Below are positions 21,780 to 29,147 of a stretch of 29,423 nucleotides of DNA, one piece after another. Source of the stretch: a virus; the IMG/VR virus record IMGVR_UViG_3300025154_000323, positions 1 through 29,423 of that record; one strand, written 5' to 3'. Made by a program: the position numbers and the translations under genes. The notes under the pieces were generated by a model. The model was not told the origin of the DNA and did not search any database. It saw nothing but the letters and a program-made list of their open reading frames with translations. The stretch's first letter is position 1; every line of letters begins with the position of its first letter.

Positions 21780-22286
21780 CTAAAATAGCCCCGGGAAAGC
21801 CCCCGGCGTAAAACTGCCGGCTGGGTATCCTTCTCTTTCGAGCATTTCCATGATCATCGTGGCCGTTATGATCACCGCGTCATATTTTACAGAGCGAAGC
21901 AAGTATTCAGGCCACTGCGCTTCTACCGTGTCCAGGTCGCTGGCCATGACCATTTCCACCAATACCGTGGGCGGCCCGACAATACTCCGTATGGTCTCAA
22001 TGTAATCCTGATTGACGTTGTCGAACTCGAGCCGCATCTCTCCGGGGCCGTCGTCGGTGTCGTCAGGGAGTTTGAGAGAACATGGGAAAAAGTAAAAATC
22101 ATTGCCCCTACTCTGCGTCCCATAAACGATGTCCGCAGCGGTCTCGACGAGTCGCGCCGTGGGGTCTGTGCTGATCCTGATCGGTGTCGTGAGGTCGGCA
22201 TGGTCGATGGTCACCAAACAAATCGGAAAATCTCCGGTCTCTGCGGCGTAGGCGCTGCCTCTGAAATTTAAGGAAACATCGGTCAA
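21780..22286 (-). CDS. DUF1833-type minor tail protein (lambda L-like position)
   Basis: A 168-residue protein. I chose TTG at 22286 because GGAG lies 8 bases upstream and it overlaps the stop of the preceding gene (TTGA); the longer frame runs back into that gene. Features are ICLVTIDHADLTTPIRISTD near the start, a DIVYGTQSRGNDFYFFPCSL segment, the EMRLEFDNVNQDYIETIRSI motif and a Gly-rich tail (EREGYPAGSFTPGAFPGLF). These match the DUF1833 phage family, found before NlpC/P60 genes. It probably builds the distal tail complex, as lambda L does. Confidence 0.82.
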   Translation of the reverse strand: MTDVSLNFRGSAYAAETGDFPICLVTIDHADLTTPIRISTDPTARLVETAADIVYGTQSRGNDFYFFPCSLKLPDDTDDGPGEMRLEFDNVNQDYIETIRSIVGPPTVLVEMVMASDLDTVEAQWPEYLLRSVKYDAVIITATMIMEMLEREGYPAGSFTPGAFPGLF

Positions 22287-22645
22287 GGCAAAATCTCCAA
22301 TGCCATCGTGACCCGGTAAAGATCTCCGCCGAGCACTGTCCATGATGGCGGCGAAGTGAAACGCATTTCAACGGCAGTGGTGCCGTCGTCCGGGTCCACC
22401 CAATTGAAGCGCAGGGACCCGCCCAAGATGGTGGTGGCGTAAAACGTCTTGAATGTCGCAAGCTGCGTCTCATCCATAATGATCGTGCCGCCGACCGGCC
22501 GCGGCGCGCTGGTGGCCCTGCGGCGCACCTTGGCGGGTCCGGTGTCCATCGAAGTGCGCAGTAGGTTGTCGGCCGCGCTCTGCGAATAGCCGTCGGTAGT
22601 CAACTCCTGGGGCAAAGTGCTTTCCCAATCGATGGTTGTCGTCAT
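22283..22645 (-). CDS. Minor tail protein (lambda M-like position)
   Basis: A 120-residue protein immediately after the tape measure gene. It shows the features of small distal tail proteins: a TGPAKVRRRATSAPRPVGGT stretch near residue 35, a LATFKTFYATTILGGSLRFNW segment and a SWTVLGGDLYRVTMALEIL end. Similar genes sit between tape measure and DUF1833 genes in many phages. It probably connects tube and tip. The stop overlaps the next start (TTGA). Confidence 0.78.
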   Translation of the reverse strand: MTTTIDWESTLPQELTTDGYSQSAADNLLRTSMDTGPAKVRRRATSAPRPVGGTIIMDETQLATFKTFYATTILGGSLRFNWVDPDDGTTAVEMRFTSPPSWTVLGGDLYRVTMALEILP

Positions 22646-22647
22646 TA

Positions 22648-24645
22648 CTACCTCACCGTCAGGGGCGCAGCGCCGCCGTGCTGCCGGAGCGCCCGGTTGC
22701 TGGCCGTTCCGCGCTTGCTCATCTTTGAGGCCACGGCCTGGTCAATCAGCACGTCGATCTCTATGCCGCCGGCTGTCTCGCGCTCTTGTGCGGTTACTTC
22801 GGCGCCCACGTTGTTGATGATGTTGATCGTGGTCCCGCCCCCTGCGGCCGCCACGCCCAGCTTGCCATTGATGCGCTTCAGGGGCATGATCGCTTCTGGT
22901 CCGGCTTCACCGGCCCCGGCCCACGATCCGCCCGAAAGAGGAAATATGGTCGGGCGCCTTACGATGCCGCCGGATGCGTTCCATTTGATTTTTCCGGAAT
23001 CCATTATGAGGCCGTCCGCGCCCCATGCCCCAGGGGTATATCCGGAGGTCGTCGCGGTGCTTGCGGTGGCCGATGATCCGCCGAATAGAGAGCCAAAGAG
23101 AGGTTCGACGATGGCCTTTTGGATCATCATCTGCGTGATCATCTTGCCGAAGGATTCGAGGATGTCGCCGAAGGATGCCTTTGAATTCCAAACCATCTCG
23201 TTGAGCGTCGAAGAAAAGCTCGATGCCCACCCGGACATGGCGTCACGCATATTGTCGGCCATGGTGTCGGTCGTGTCTCTGCTGGCCACTTCCAGCTTGT
23301 CCAGGTCGGCAAAATAGGTATCGAGTTCGAACGTTATCGCGTTATCGGCGGCCGTCTGCTTCATCTCCTTGTAGGCCGCTTCGGTGTCGGCATAGCCGTC
23401 AATTATGGCCTGATCGTAGGCGTTGAGGCCTTCGATTTGGATGGCGAGAAGGTCTTTTTGGAAATCTTCTTCTTCCTTCAGCCGCTTTTCGCGGGCCTTC
23501 TTTTCCTCTTTGGATTCTGATGTCACACCCGGGCGCGGTGGAGGGGGAGATGCGGCATCGCTGGTCGGGTATCCCGGCGTTTGCGGGCCTATCTTGAACC
23601 GCTGGTTGATCGCCGCTTGTTTGGCAAGGATGTCGTCAACCATCTTCTGGCGCTCAGTGAAGCTGAGTCTCGAAAACTCAACAAGGTCAAGCATTCCCTG
23701 CTTGCTCAATTCAACGGCCTGGCCGAATGTCCCGGTTATGCTTCGAAGGCCCGCGTATTTCGCAAGCTCGGCCATGCTGGCGACGATCTCGCCCATGTTC
23801 TTGGCGAAGTCGCGCATGCCCTGCTGGACGTTAGGATCTTTCAGGGCATCGGTAACCGATTTTATCGCCTGGGTGGCGGAATCCATGAAGCCGGATTGGG
23901 TCATGGATTTTTTTATGTCCGTCCAGGCCTCGGCAAGCTTGTTGCTGGCCCTGGTGGCGTCGTCTACGGCGCCGGTGTAGCGGCCCTCGAGCACGGCAGC
24001 CAACTTTGGCAGGGCTTCTTCAGACAGCACCTCGCCGTCTTTAAGCATTTTGTCGAGTTGGGCCGTAGAGACACCCATGGCTTCAGCCATGAGGTTGAAG
24101 GCGCCCGGGAGACGTTCGCCCAGCTGTCCGCGCAACTCCTCGGCGCTCACCTTGCCCTTGCTCATCATCTGTTGGATGGCCGTCAGGGCGCCCCGGGTAT
24201 CGTCGGCCGTGAGCCCGAGCGAGGCGGATGCTTTGGTGATGGCCACGAAGATATCGCGGGTCTGCTGGCCTTCCAAGGTCGTGCCCTTGGATGCTGCGGC
24301 GATGCCCTTGTAAGCGTCGGCCAGGTCGTAGAAGTTCTGCCCGAGTTGATCGGATGTGTCACGCAGAAAAGCAAACTCTTTGTTCGCCGCCGACGTGCTG
24401 CCGGTTATCTCGGCAAAGGATTTTTCGAGGCGAGCGACGTATTTTCCGGTGTTGAAAATTTCGGTGCCGAAGGCTTTGATTTGCGAGACTCCGAAGTAGG
24501 CCACGACACCCTTAAAAGCGTTGCTGACCGCTGTAGCGGTCTCGGTAGACCGCTTGATGGTCATGCTTTTAGCGGTTGATAAATCTTTTTCGAGCTGGTC
24601 GAGGCGTGCTCTGATAGTTACGTAGGCCGTCGCCACTTTGGGCAT
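22648..24645 (-). CDS. Tail tape measure protein, 665 aa
   Basis: The tape measure sets tail length and is ejected on infection. The N-terminal half carries the tape-measure domain (about 70-260: LRDTSDQLGQNFYDLADAY, SAEELRGQLGERLPGAFNLM, EVLSEEALPKLAAVL). A charged coil follows at about 365-395 (ESKEEKKAREKRLKEEED). The C-terminal part is lambda H-like: SFGKMITQMMIQKAIVEPLF, then GEAGPEAIMPLKR near residue 585. At 665 residues it predicts a fairly short tail. ATG at 24645 follows GAGGAAAGAATCA and overlaps the end of the GT reading frame by 77 bases. Confidence 0.92.
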   Translation of the reverse strand: MPKVATAYVTIRARLDQLEKDLSTAKSMTIKRSTETATAVSNAFKGVVAYFGVSQIKAFGTEIFNTGKYVARLEKSFAEITGSTSAANKEFAFLRDTSDQLGQNFYDLADAYKGIAAASKGTTLEGQQTRDIFVAITKASASLGLTADDTRGALTAIQQMMSKGKVSAEELRGQLGERLPGAFNLMAEAMGVSTAQLDKMLKDGEVLSEEALPKLAAVLEGRYTGAVDDATRASNKLAEAWTDIKKSMTQSGFMDSATQAIKSVTDALKDPNVQQGMRDFAKNMGEIVASMAELAKYAGLRSITGTFGQAVELSKQGMLDLVEFSRLSFTERQKMVDDILAKQAAINQRFKIGPQTPGYPTSDAASPPPPRPGVTSESKEEKKAREKRLKEEEDFQKDLLAIQIEGLNAYDQAIIDGYADTEAAYKEMKQTAADNAITFELDTYFADLDKLEVASRDTTDTMADNMRDAMSGWASSFSSTLNEMVWNSKASFGDILESFGKMITQMMIQKAIVEPLFGSLFGGSSATASTATTSGYTPGAWGADGLIMDSGKIKWNASGGIVRRPTIFPLSGGSWAGAGEAGPEAIMPLKRINGKLGVAAAGGGTTINIINNVGAEVTAQERETAGGIEIDVLIDQAVASKMSKRGTASNRALRQHGGAAPLTVR

Positions 24646-25006
24646 TGATTCTTTCCTCTTCCCTTATCGCCCTCATGCGCTGCATGTACTTCCCGGCCAT
24701 AACACTCACGCGCTCGGCGGTCTCTGCCCGATCACGCGCGCGGATGCCGTAAATCCGCATATTGGCTTCCAGGGCCTGCGGCGATATTCCATCTTCGCCG
24801 CCCGTGCGCTGGAACAAGAAAAGAGCCGCTTCGTTTGCCGGTTCGACGTCTGGCATTTTCCCCTTGACGCACGTTCCGCATGGCGGCCCTTTCTTTTTGG
24901 CTTCGAGCGTCGGGCCGTTGTCCCATTGCCCGATTTTGTATTTTTCCTTGCAGGCCTCGCAATCGAGCCGGCCGGCTTCGGCCAGCCACTCGGCCAGCTC
25001 GATCAG
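24569..25006 (-). CDS. T-like extension of the tail chaperone, made by -1 frameshift
   Basis: This is the -1 frame that continues the chaperone after the slippery site. It has no start codon of its own; the frame also extends upstream of 25006, but that part is antisensical overlap of the G gene. The 145-residue extension begins LIELAEWLAEAGRLDCEAC. It has two CxxC pairs (CEAC, CGTC), a LFLFQRTGGEDGISPQALEA helix and a basic end. A GT fusion of about 272 residues would recruit tape measure and tube subunits during assembly, as in lambda. It overlaps the tape measure start. Confidence 0.8.
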   Translation of the reverse strand: MIELAEWLAEAGRLDCEACKEKYKIGQWDNGPTLEAKKKGPPCGTCVKGKMPDVEPANEAALFLFQRTGGEDGISPQALEANMRIYGIRARDRAETAERVSVMAGKYMQRMRAIREEERINAQSGDGLRNYQSTPRPARKRFINR

Positions 25007-25012
25007 TTTTTT
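24962..25012 (-). promoter_or_regulatory. Programmed -1 frameshift signal (A AAA AAC plus hairpin)
   Basis: On the minus strand the G frame ends GTA AAA AAC TGA. This contains the canonical slippery heptamer A AAA AAC at 25012-25006 in the correct phase. A 12-bp stem follows: 25003-24992 (ATCGAGCTGGCC) pairs with 24973-24962 (GGCCGGCTCGAT), with a single G-U pair. The 18-base loop can itself form a GGCT/AGCC stem. The spacer between heptamer and stem is 2 bases, shorter than usual, so the base of the stem probably opens on the ribosome. Confidence 0.85.
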
Positions 25013-25386
25013 ACTTCGGCCTTGACCTGCTTTTCGGCCTGCTTTTCCAACTGCGCCAAGCACTCGTCGATGAACTCGTGGAATCCGGTTTCCTGACACA
25101 TCATCAGGATGTTGGCCCGGTTGCATTCCAGAGGCTTGTGCTCCATGTCGAAAAAGTTCTGCCAATCCTTGACGACTGCGACAGCGACCGCTTCACGATG
25201 CCCGCGCTGACGGAATACGGTCTCGGTCTCCCGAAACGCTTTCACGGCGTAGGTGGCCACTTCGCTGGTCTTTTCACGGATGGACTTCAATTCGCCGCCC
25301 TTGGGTAGCCGAATCAGGGCCTTGCCGCCGAACTCGTCGTCGGGGTAGTCGAACCAGGCTTGAGTCTCTTTTTGGATGATTGGCAC
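25003..25386 (-). CDS. Tail assembly chaperone (lambda G-like)
   Basis: A 127-residue helical protein that starts with a short beta segment (AWFDYPDDEFGGKALIRLPK) and continues through QNFFDMEHKPLECNRANILM to a charged Gln/Lys-rich end. Gene order (after the tube, before the tape measure) and the frameshift at its end identify it as the G component. It wraps the tape measure before tube polymerisation and is absent from mature virions in known systems. The start is ATG at 25386, with GAGGAGATCAAG upstream. Confidence 0.85.
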   Translation of the reverse strand: MPIIQKETQAWFDYPDDEFGGKALIRLPKGGELKSIREKTSEVATYAVKAFRETETVFRQRGHREAVAVAVVKDWQNFFDMEHKPLECNRANILMMCQETGFHEFIDECLAQLEKQAEKQVKAEVKN

Positions 25387-25428
25387 TTGATCTCCTCCTC
25401 TACCGTCTCCCCCGTTATTTTATGAGAA

Positions 25429-25460
25429 GGCCGGCCCCGGGGCGGAGGCCGGGGCCGGCC
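25429..25460. terminator. Perfect 12-bp GC-rich hairpin after the tail tube gene
   Basis: GGCCGGCCCCGG (25429-25440) and CCGGGGCCGGCC (25449-25460) form a perfect 12-bp stem with an 8-base loop, between the tube gene stop (25485) and the chaperone start (25386). Leftward it is followed by TTCTCATAAAATAAC, a poor U-tract. It probably attenuates readthrough, or protects the 3' end of the tube message, so that tube protein exceeds chaperone. Confidence 0.75.
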
Positions 25461-25484
25461 GTTGGCGAGCAAGCAGGGCCTGGA

Positions 25485-26213
25485 CTACTTGCCGCCGTGG
25501 AGCGTGAAAGATGTTCCGGCCGATTCGTCCGCGAGGTCCATGGCCGTGGTTAGCGTGATGGTGCCGGCGATCACAGTATCGATGAGATAAATACCATCAT
25601 TGCTGGCGGTTCCCTCAACGATCAGGGTCATACCGGCGGTGAATCCAGCCGTCACGAATCCGCTGCCGGAATCGGTGATGGTGTCCGCGCCAGCGCCGCC
25701 TTCAACAAAAGCGATGGTTGCGGCAGTCTTGTGGACCGTGAAAAATGCATACCGACCGCCGACCGCGAGACCCGAAGTAAACGGGAAAATGCCTTCGGAA
25801 TCCACGCTCGGGAAGTCGTAGGCCGTGACCTGATAGACCGATTCGGAGTCGTTCGCCGTATCCGGCGCCATGAAGTCAGACGAAAGCAGAGTAGAGGATG
25901 TGCCGTTCAGGTAGATCCGGCATTCCCCGTTGGCGTGACCGACCGGGCCAAACTTTGTGTTCGCGTCGAAGTAGGTCTTCAGTTGGAGTTGGCCCGGGTC
26001 ATTGAAGACGGCCGCGCCGCCGAACTCCAGATTGGTTCGGCTGGCCTGTCCAGCGAACTGGCGAGAGGTCTCGCGGAATTGCTTGACTTCGATGATGTTT
26101 CGCTGGCCGCCGGGGAGTTTCAAGGTATTAAGGCCGGCCACGATAGCCTGGGTTCCGGCTCCGTAGTTTAGCACTACGGCGGCATTTGCAGCTTCTTGAT
26201 AAGATAAAGCCAT
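25485..26213 (-). CDS. Major tail (tube) protein with C-terminal add-on domain
   Basis: A 242-residue protein starting at ATG 26213 behind GGAGTGAACC. Residues 1-165 are the tube fold (NTLKLPGGQRNIIEVKQF, SRQFAGQASRTNLEFGGA, then VYQVTAYDFPSVDSEGIF). Residues 168-240 form a separate beta domain (FVEGGAGADTITDSGSGFV, MTLIVEGTASNDGIYLIDTV), a small add-on that recurs in phage surface proteins and probably projects from the tube. Position before the chaperone and a strong hairpin after the gene agree with high expression. Confidence 0.85.
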   Translation of the reverse strand: MALSYQEAANAAVVLNYGAGTQAIVAGLNTLKLPGGQRNIIEVKQFRETSRQFAGQASRTNLEFGGAAVFNDPGQLQLKTYFDANTKFGPVGHANGECRIYLNGTSSTLLSSDFMAPDTANDSESVYQVTAYDFPSVDSEGIFPFTSGLAVGGRYAFFTVHKTAATIAFVEGGAGADTITDSGSGFVTAGFTAGMTLIVEGTASNDGIYLIDTVIAGTITLTTAMDLADESAGTSFTLHGGK

Positions 26214-26224
26214 GGTTCACTCCT

Positions 26225-26620
26225 TTACGTGTGTTGCAGCCGACACCGAAATTCGATTGTGGCCTGCCAAAGATTGTCTTGCTCGTTCCAGATGGGCGGA
26301 ACGACGTTTTCCTTATGGATCAAGACCGGATAGTGGCTCGTCACGGTCAGGGTTGCGTTGTCAAAAAGCGATGTGGCGTAGGACAGCAGGTCGAAGCACG
26401 TCTCGCGCACAGACGAAAATAGGTTGATCTGCCAGTAGGTTTCATCCATCGAAGTCCGAAAAGCATCGTCGGCGTTCGCGCTGTTGGCCTGGTAGGTCGC
26501 AAAGTTATCGGTCCACCCATCAACGCCCTTTCCGTACTCCAAGCGGCCAGCCGTGGCTGTCTTTAGGCTGTTGGTGCCGGTGGCGAAATGCGAATAGATG
26601 GATTCAATAAGTTCTTTCAT
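26225..26620 (-). CDS. Tail terminator-like protein
   Basis: ATG at 26620 overlaps the stop of the gp10-like gene (ATGA); the longer frame to 26785 is the shadow of that gene. The 131-residue product (MKELIESIYSHFATGTNSLK, then PVLIHKENVVPPIWNEQDNL and a final IEFRCRLQ strand) has the size, fold pattern and place of tail-completion proteins. These cap the tube at the head end. No diagnostic motif is present, so the assignment leans on gene order. Confidence 0.7.
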   Translation of the reverse strand: MKELIESIYSHFATGTNSLKTATAGRLEYGKGVDGWTDNFATYQANSANADDAFRTSMDETYWQINLFSSVRETCFDLLSYATSLFDNATLTVTSHYPVLIHKENVVPPIWNEQDNLWQATIEFRCRLQHT

Positions 26621-26988
26621 CGGACCTCGCCGAATTTCTGCCGGAGCATGGCGCGCATGCGGAACTTGTTGCGGCGCAGGGCGTTGCGAAGGTATCGGAG
26701 ACCTTCCATTTTGCTGGTCCCGAGTTCTACGAAGGAAGCATAAAACTTTGTATAGTTGCCGTGCCCCTGGGCCTCTACGAGCCATCCACCGTTCTTGTAC
26801 TGGCTGGCTTTGACCGCGATCTGGCTTGCGAGCGTGCCGGTGCTGTCGGGGGCCATGCGCTCCAGGTTGCGCTTGGCGTCTTCTTCGGTGCGCAGGGCGC
26901 CTTCGCGGACCACTTCATTGAGAGCAGCCTCAACCTCGCGGGTGTAGGCCCGGGCATCCCAATTTATGGTTACGTTTGCGAGGCTCAT
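26617..26988 (-). CDS. HK97 gp10-like head-tail protein
   Basis: ATG at 26988 follows GGGAGTGGTAAAT, giving 123 residues. Typical features of the HK97 gp10 family are a long N-terminal helix (REVEAALNEVVREGALRTEE), an APDSTGTLASQIAVKA segment, then a FVELGTSKMEGLRYLRNALR motif and a basic helix to the end. The FVELGT motif is characteristic. It lies between head closure and tail terminator genes and joins the tail to the head. Confidence 0.85.
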   Translation of the reverse strand: MSLANVTINWDARAYTREVEAALNEVVREGALRTEEDAKRNLERMAPDSTGTLASQIAVKASQYKNGGWLVEAQGHGNYTKFYASFVELGTSKMEGLRYLRNALRRNKFRMRAMLRQKFGEVR

Positions 26989-26990
26989 AT

Positions 26991-27176
26991 TTACCACTCC
27001 CAGCCGTGATGGCGGTTGTATGCCGGGACACAATCAAAATCTTTGTTTGCCCTGCGCCTTTCGGCCCTGTGCTTACTCTTTTTTTCGTATTTGTGTGACA
27101 TGCGAGCGGCTCTCTTTTTGCCAGCAAGTATGGGGCTAAGTTTATTCTCTATCTTTTCGCCTAAACCGTATGCCAT
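26991..27176 (-). CDS. Small basic protein, 61 aa
   Basis: ATG at 27176 directly follows the TAG of the head-closure gene, with GGAAGAGAAGA upstream. The stop lies 2 bases before the next start. The product is very basic (KKRAARMSHKYEKKSKHRAE, then RRRANKDF) and ends HHGWEW. It has no cysteines and no hydrophobic segment. It could be disordered and bind DNA or acidic capsid surfaces. No family recognised; the tight packing supports translation. Confidence 0.55.
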   Translation of the reverse strand: MAYGLGEKIENKLSPILAGKKRAARMSHKYEKKSKHRAERRRANKDFDCVPAYNRHHGWEW

Positions 27177-27512
27177 CTAAATCTTCTCTTCCGCCAAAAT
27201 CTCAATTTCCCGGTTCTGCTGGTCAAGCGGGTTAACGGCCAGGATCTCCTGGTAGTGCGTGACTCCGGCGTTCACCCATTTAATCCGCATCGTCGGCACT
27301 ATCGCGGCGTTGTGGCGGCAGTGCCAGCGGGCGATGCTGTTCTGTTTGGTGCGGGCGGATTCTACCCGCTCGGCACCGGAGACGTTCCAGCGTTCGGCCC
27401 ACACGGTCATGATGTCGGACCATGTAATGGCCCCGCCTGGTCCCATACCGTCGGAGGTTTCGGATGCGCGCTGAAGCGTGATCCTATGTCGGAGATCTCC
27501 GGCCCTGATCAT
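27177..27512 (-). CDS. Head closure protein (head-tail adaptor)
   Basis: A 111-residue protein with the signature of the phage head-tail adaptor family (SPP1 gp16-like): GDLRHRITLQRASETSDGMG at the start, ITWSDIMTVWAERWNVSGAE in the middle, IARWHCRHNAAI and a MRIKWVNAGVTHYQEILAV strand near the end. It overlaps the upstream connector gene by ATGA. It closes the head after packaging and holds the tail terminator complex. Confidence 0.88.
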   Translation of the reverse strand: MIRAGDLRHRITLQRASETSDGMGPGGAITWSDIMTVWAERWNVSGAERVESARTKQNSIARWHCRHNAAIVPTMRIKWVNAGVTHYQEILAVNPLDQQNREIEILAEEKI

Positions 27513-28468
27513 ACGACCTCATCCCAAAGCCTGGCGCTCGCCAGTAAATCATTGACGGCCACATTCACGCGGTAGTCCGAGCCGGCACCGCCGAACTGCT
27601 TGCCTTCTCTGTTCTGCCAAAGGTCGGTGGCTATCAGCTTGCATGCCGCCCTGATCTTTCGCGGAAGACTTGACGCGGCCGTCCATCCGCAAATAAAGCG
27701 TATCGTGATCGGGTTCGACGGGTAAACCGTGAACGATGGCCAGGATTCGCCATACGGAAGCACGATCCGGCCGCACTGTTCACCATTGGTTTCGACGAGA
27801 TAGTCGGTCGTGACAGTCATCGTGGTGATCGCCCCGGTGCTGTCAGTGTACTTTATATGGGTAACCGATTGCAGGTTCCCGAAGGGCAACTTGATGCTGT
27901 TAGCGCTGGGCCAGCCATCGATGTAAACATCCCAGGTCTGCGTCAGCAGTGCGCGCCTGGTAATGTCTTCGATGTGGTCGCGGGCCTCTTGGATGCAATC
28001 GGTAAGCTGGCTATCCTCTTCGGAGGATGCGGCGAACCTGATGGCCGTGGTGCCGAATACACACGCGCCGACAAGCACCTTCGATGCCGTGCGGATGTAC
28101 CGCATGGACCCAGTGTATGCTTTTTCCTGTATGGCGTTGTCGTTCGCTTCGGTGACCTGAGTAAAGGCGCCGCCGGAAAAGTCCGTCCAATCCGTACCGT
28201 TTTCGCTCTCCTGGATCTTGGTATCGACCGTGCCACCGGCGCCGTTCGTTCCAGAATTAAGGACAACCAAAACGGAGTAACCGAGCGTATCGATTGCCGT
28301 CCCTACGTGAGTAGTGTAGTTGTCGGCGATGGCGTGTGATCCGATGGCAAAGCATTGGAGTTCTCCAATGTTGTCGGCCGTACTGCCAGAATCAAGTCGC
28401 AGGTGAAGCTTGAACTCTGCGAGAGATATCGGCTCTATGACTGGTTCCGCGTATCGGATGGCGCGCAT
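27509..28468 (-). CDS. Head-tail connector (gp6-like) with inserted beta domain
   Basis: A 319-residue protein. Residues 1-27 (EPVIEPISLAEFKLHLRLD) and 148-319 (SSEEDSQLTDCIQEARDHIE, ITRRALLTQTWDVYIDGWP, then VTHIKYTDSTGAITTM) match the HK97 gp6/connector family, normally one continuous domain of about 190-200 residues. Between them residues 28-147 are an extra beta-rich domain (DTLGYSVLVVLNSGTNG, DTKIQESENGTDWTDFSGG, AYTGSMRYIRTASKV). This insert resembles a recurrent phage decoration domain. ATG at 28468 has AAGGAAAGCC upstream. The insertion falls in a loop before the first long helix of the family. Confidence 0.85.
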   Translation of the reverse strand: MRAIRYAEPVIEPISLAEFKLHLRLDSGSTADNIGELQCFAIGSHAIADNYTTHVGTAIDTLGYSVLVVLNSGTNGAGGTVDTKIQESENGTDWTDFSGGAFTQVTEANDNAIQEKAYTGSMRYIRTASKVLVGACVFGTTAIRFAASSEEDSQLTDCIQEARDHIEDITRRALLTQTWDVYIDGWPSANSIKLPFGNLQSVTHIKYTDSTGAITTMTVTTDYLVETNGEQCGRIVLPYGESWPSFTVYPSNPITIRFICGWTAASSLPRKIRAACKLIATDLWQNREGKQFGGAGSDYRVNVAVNDLLASARLWDEVV

Positions 28469-28477
28469 TGGCTTTCC

Positions 28478-28513
28478 TTAAAAACAGGGGCGGACGATCT
28501 TTCGGCCGCCCCT
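28478..28513 (-). terminator. Intrinsic terminator or attenuator before the connector gene
   Basis: Leftward, AGGGGCGG (28513-28506) pairs with CCGCCCCT (28493-28486) over 8 bp, followed by GTTTTTAA. It lies between the head protein gene (stop 28540) and the connector start (28468). It probably reduces transcription of connector genes relative to the abundant head proteins. A degenerate relative of this sequence is seen at about 29082-29116. Confidence 0.7.
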
Positions 28514-28539
28514 CTTGGTATCCACTGTGGAGCAAAAAA

Positions 28540-29064
28540 CTAAAGAACTGCCGTCACATACGCGCCGTCGCTCATCGGCGTGTAGAAGATCGAGAAGCGA
28601 GTGGAGCCGCTGGCCTGGTTCGCCACCGACGTCAGGATACCGATGGTGCCCACGGCGTTCGCCCCGGCGGAGGTCACGCTGCCGACAATCTGCGGGGTAG
28701 CAACGATGTCGCTGATTCCGGGGGTTGCGGTCAGAACTGCGGCAGTCGCTACAGCACCGCCCACCCACCAAACGCGCTCTGCGACGGCCAGTTGAGCCAT
28801 GCTGCCGGACGCGCCGCAAAGGGGTTGCACGGCGATGGACGGGGTTGTGCTGGTGTAGTTGAAGAGCAGCGCGGTGGCGTTGTTGGAGCAGATCACGCAC
28901 ACCTCACCAAAGAGATTGTGGATCTTGACGCGGCCCACGACATTAAAAATCTCAACCTGGGTGCCGGCAAGATAGGTGGCGTTCGCAAGAACTGAGGTAT
29001 CCACACGGATGCCGTTGACCAGATCTCCGATCCTTGCGATGGTGCTTGCGTTGTAGTTGGGCAT
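28540..29064 (-). CDS. Probable head or decoration protein, 174 aa
   Basis: ATG at 29064 follows GGAAGAAAGCC. The product (MPNYNASTIARIGDLVNGIR, then YLAGTQVEIFNVVGRVKIHN, ICSNNATALLFNYTSTTPSI) is small-residue and beta-rich with no charged helices, the look of a virion surface protein. A strong terminator after it suggests high expression. It lies upstream of the connector, where capsid and decoration genes sit. The family was not recognised, so the structural role is inferred from composition and place. Confidence 0.6.
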   Translation of the reverse strand: MPNYNASTIARIGDLVNGIRVDTSVLANATYLAGTQVEIFNVVGRVKIHNLFGEVCVICSNNATALLFNYTSTTPSIAVQPLCGASGSMAQLAVAERVWWVGGAVATAAVLTATPGISDIVATPQIVGSVTSAGANAVGTIGILTSVANQASGSTRFSIFYTPMSDGAYVTAVL

Positions 29065-29147
29065 GGCTTTCTTCCTTTCCGCGGAAGTGGACGATCATCT
29101 TTCCAGACCGCCCGAAAGTGGCGCCGATATGGCCGCCGATTATGGGC

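Noticed and set aside
23581-24579. Long plus-strand ORF of 332 codons opposite the tape measure gene
   Set aside because: It is fully antisense to a clear tape measure protein, has no ribosome site and its Gly/His/Arg-rich composition is that of a shadow frame.
24569-25165. Independent 198-aa gene starting at 25165
   Set aside because: The region before 25006 is antiparallel in sense to the real G frame (Arg/Gly/His-rich shadow) and there is no ribosome site; the frame is reached by -1 frameshifting.
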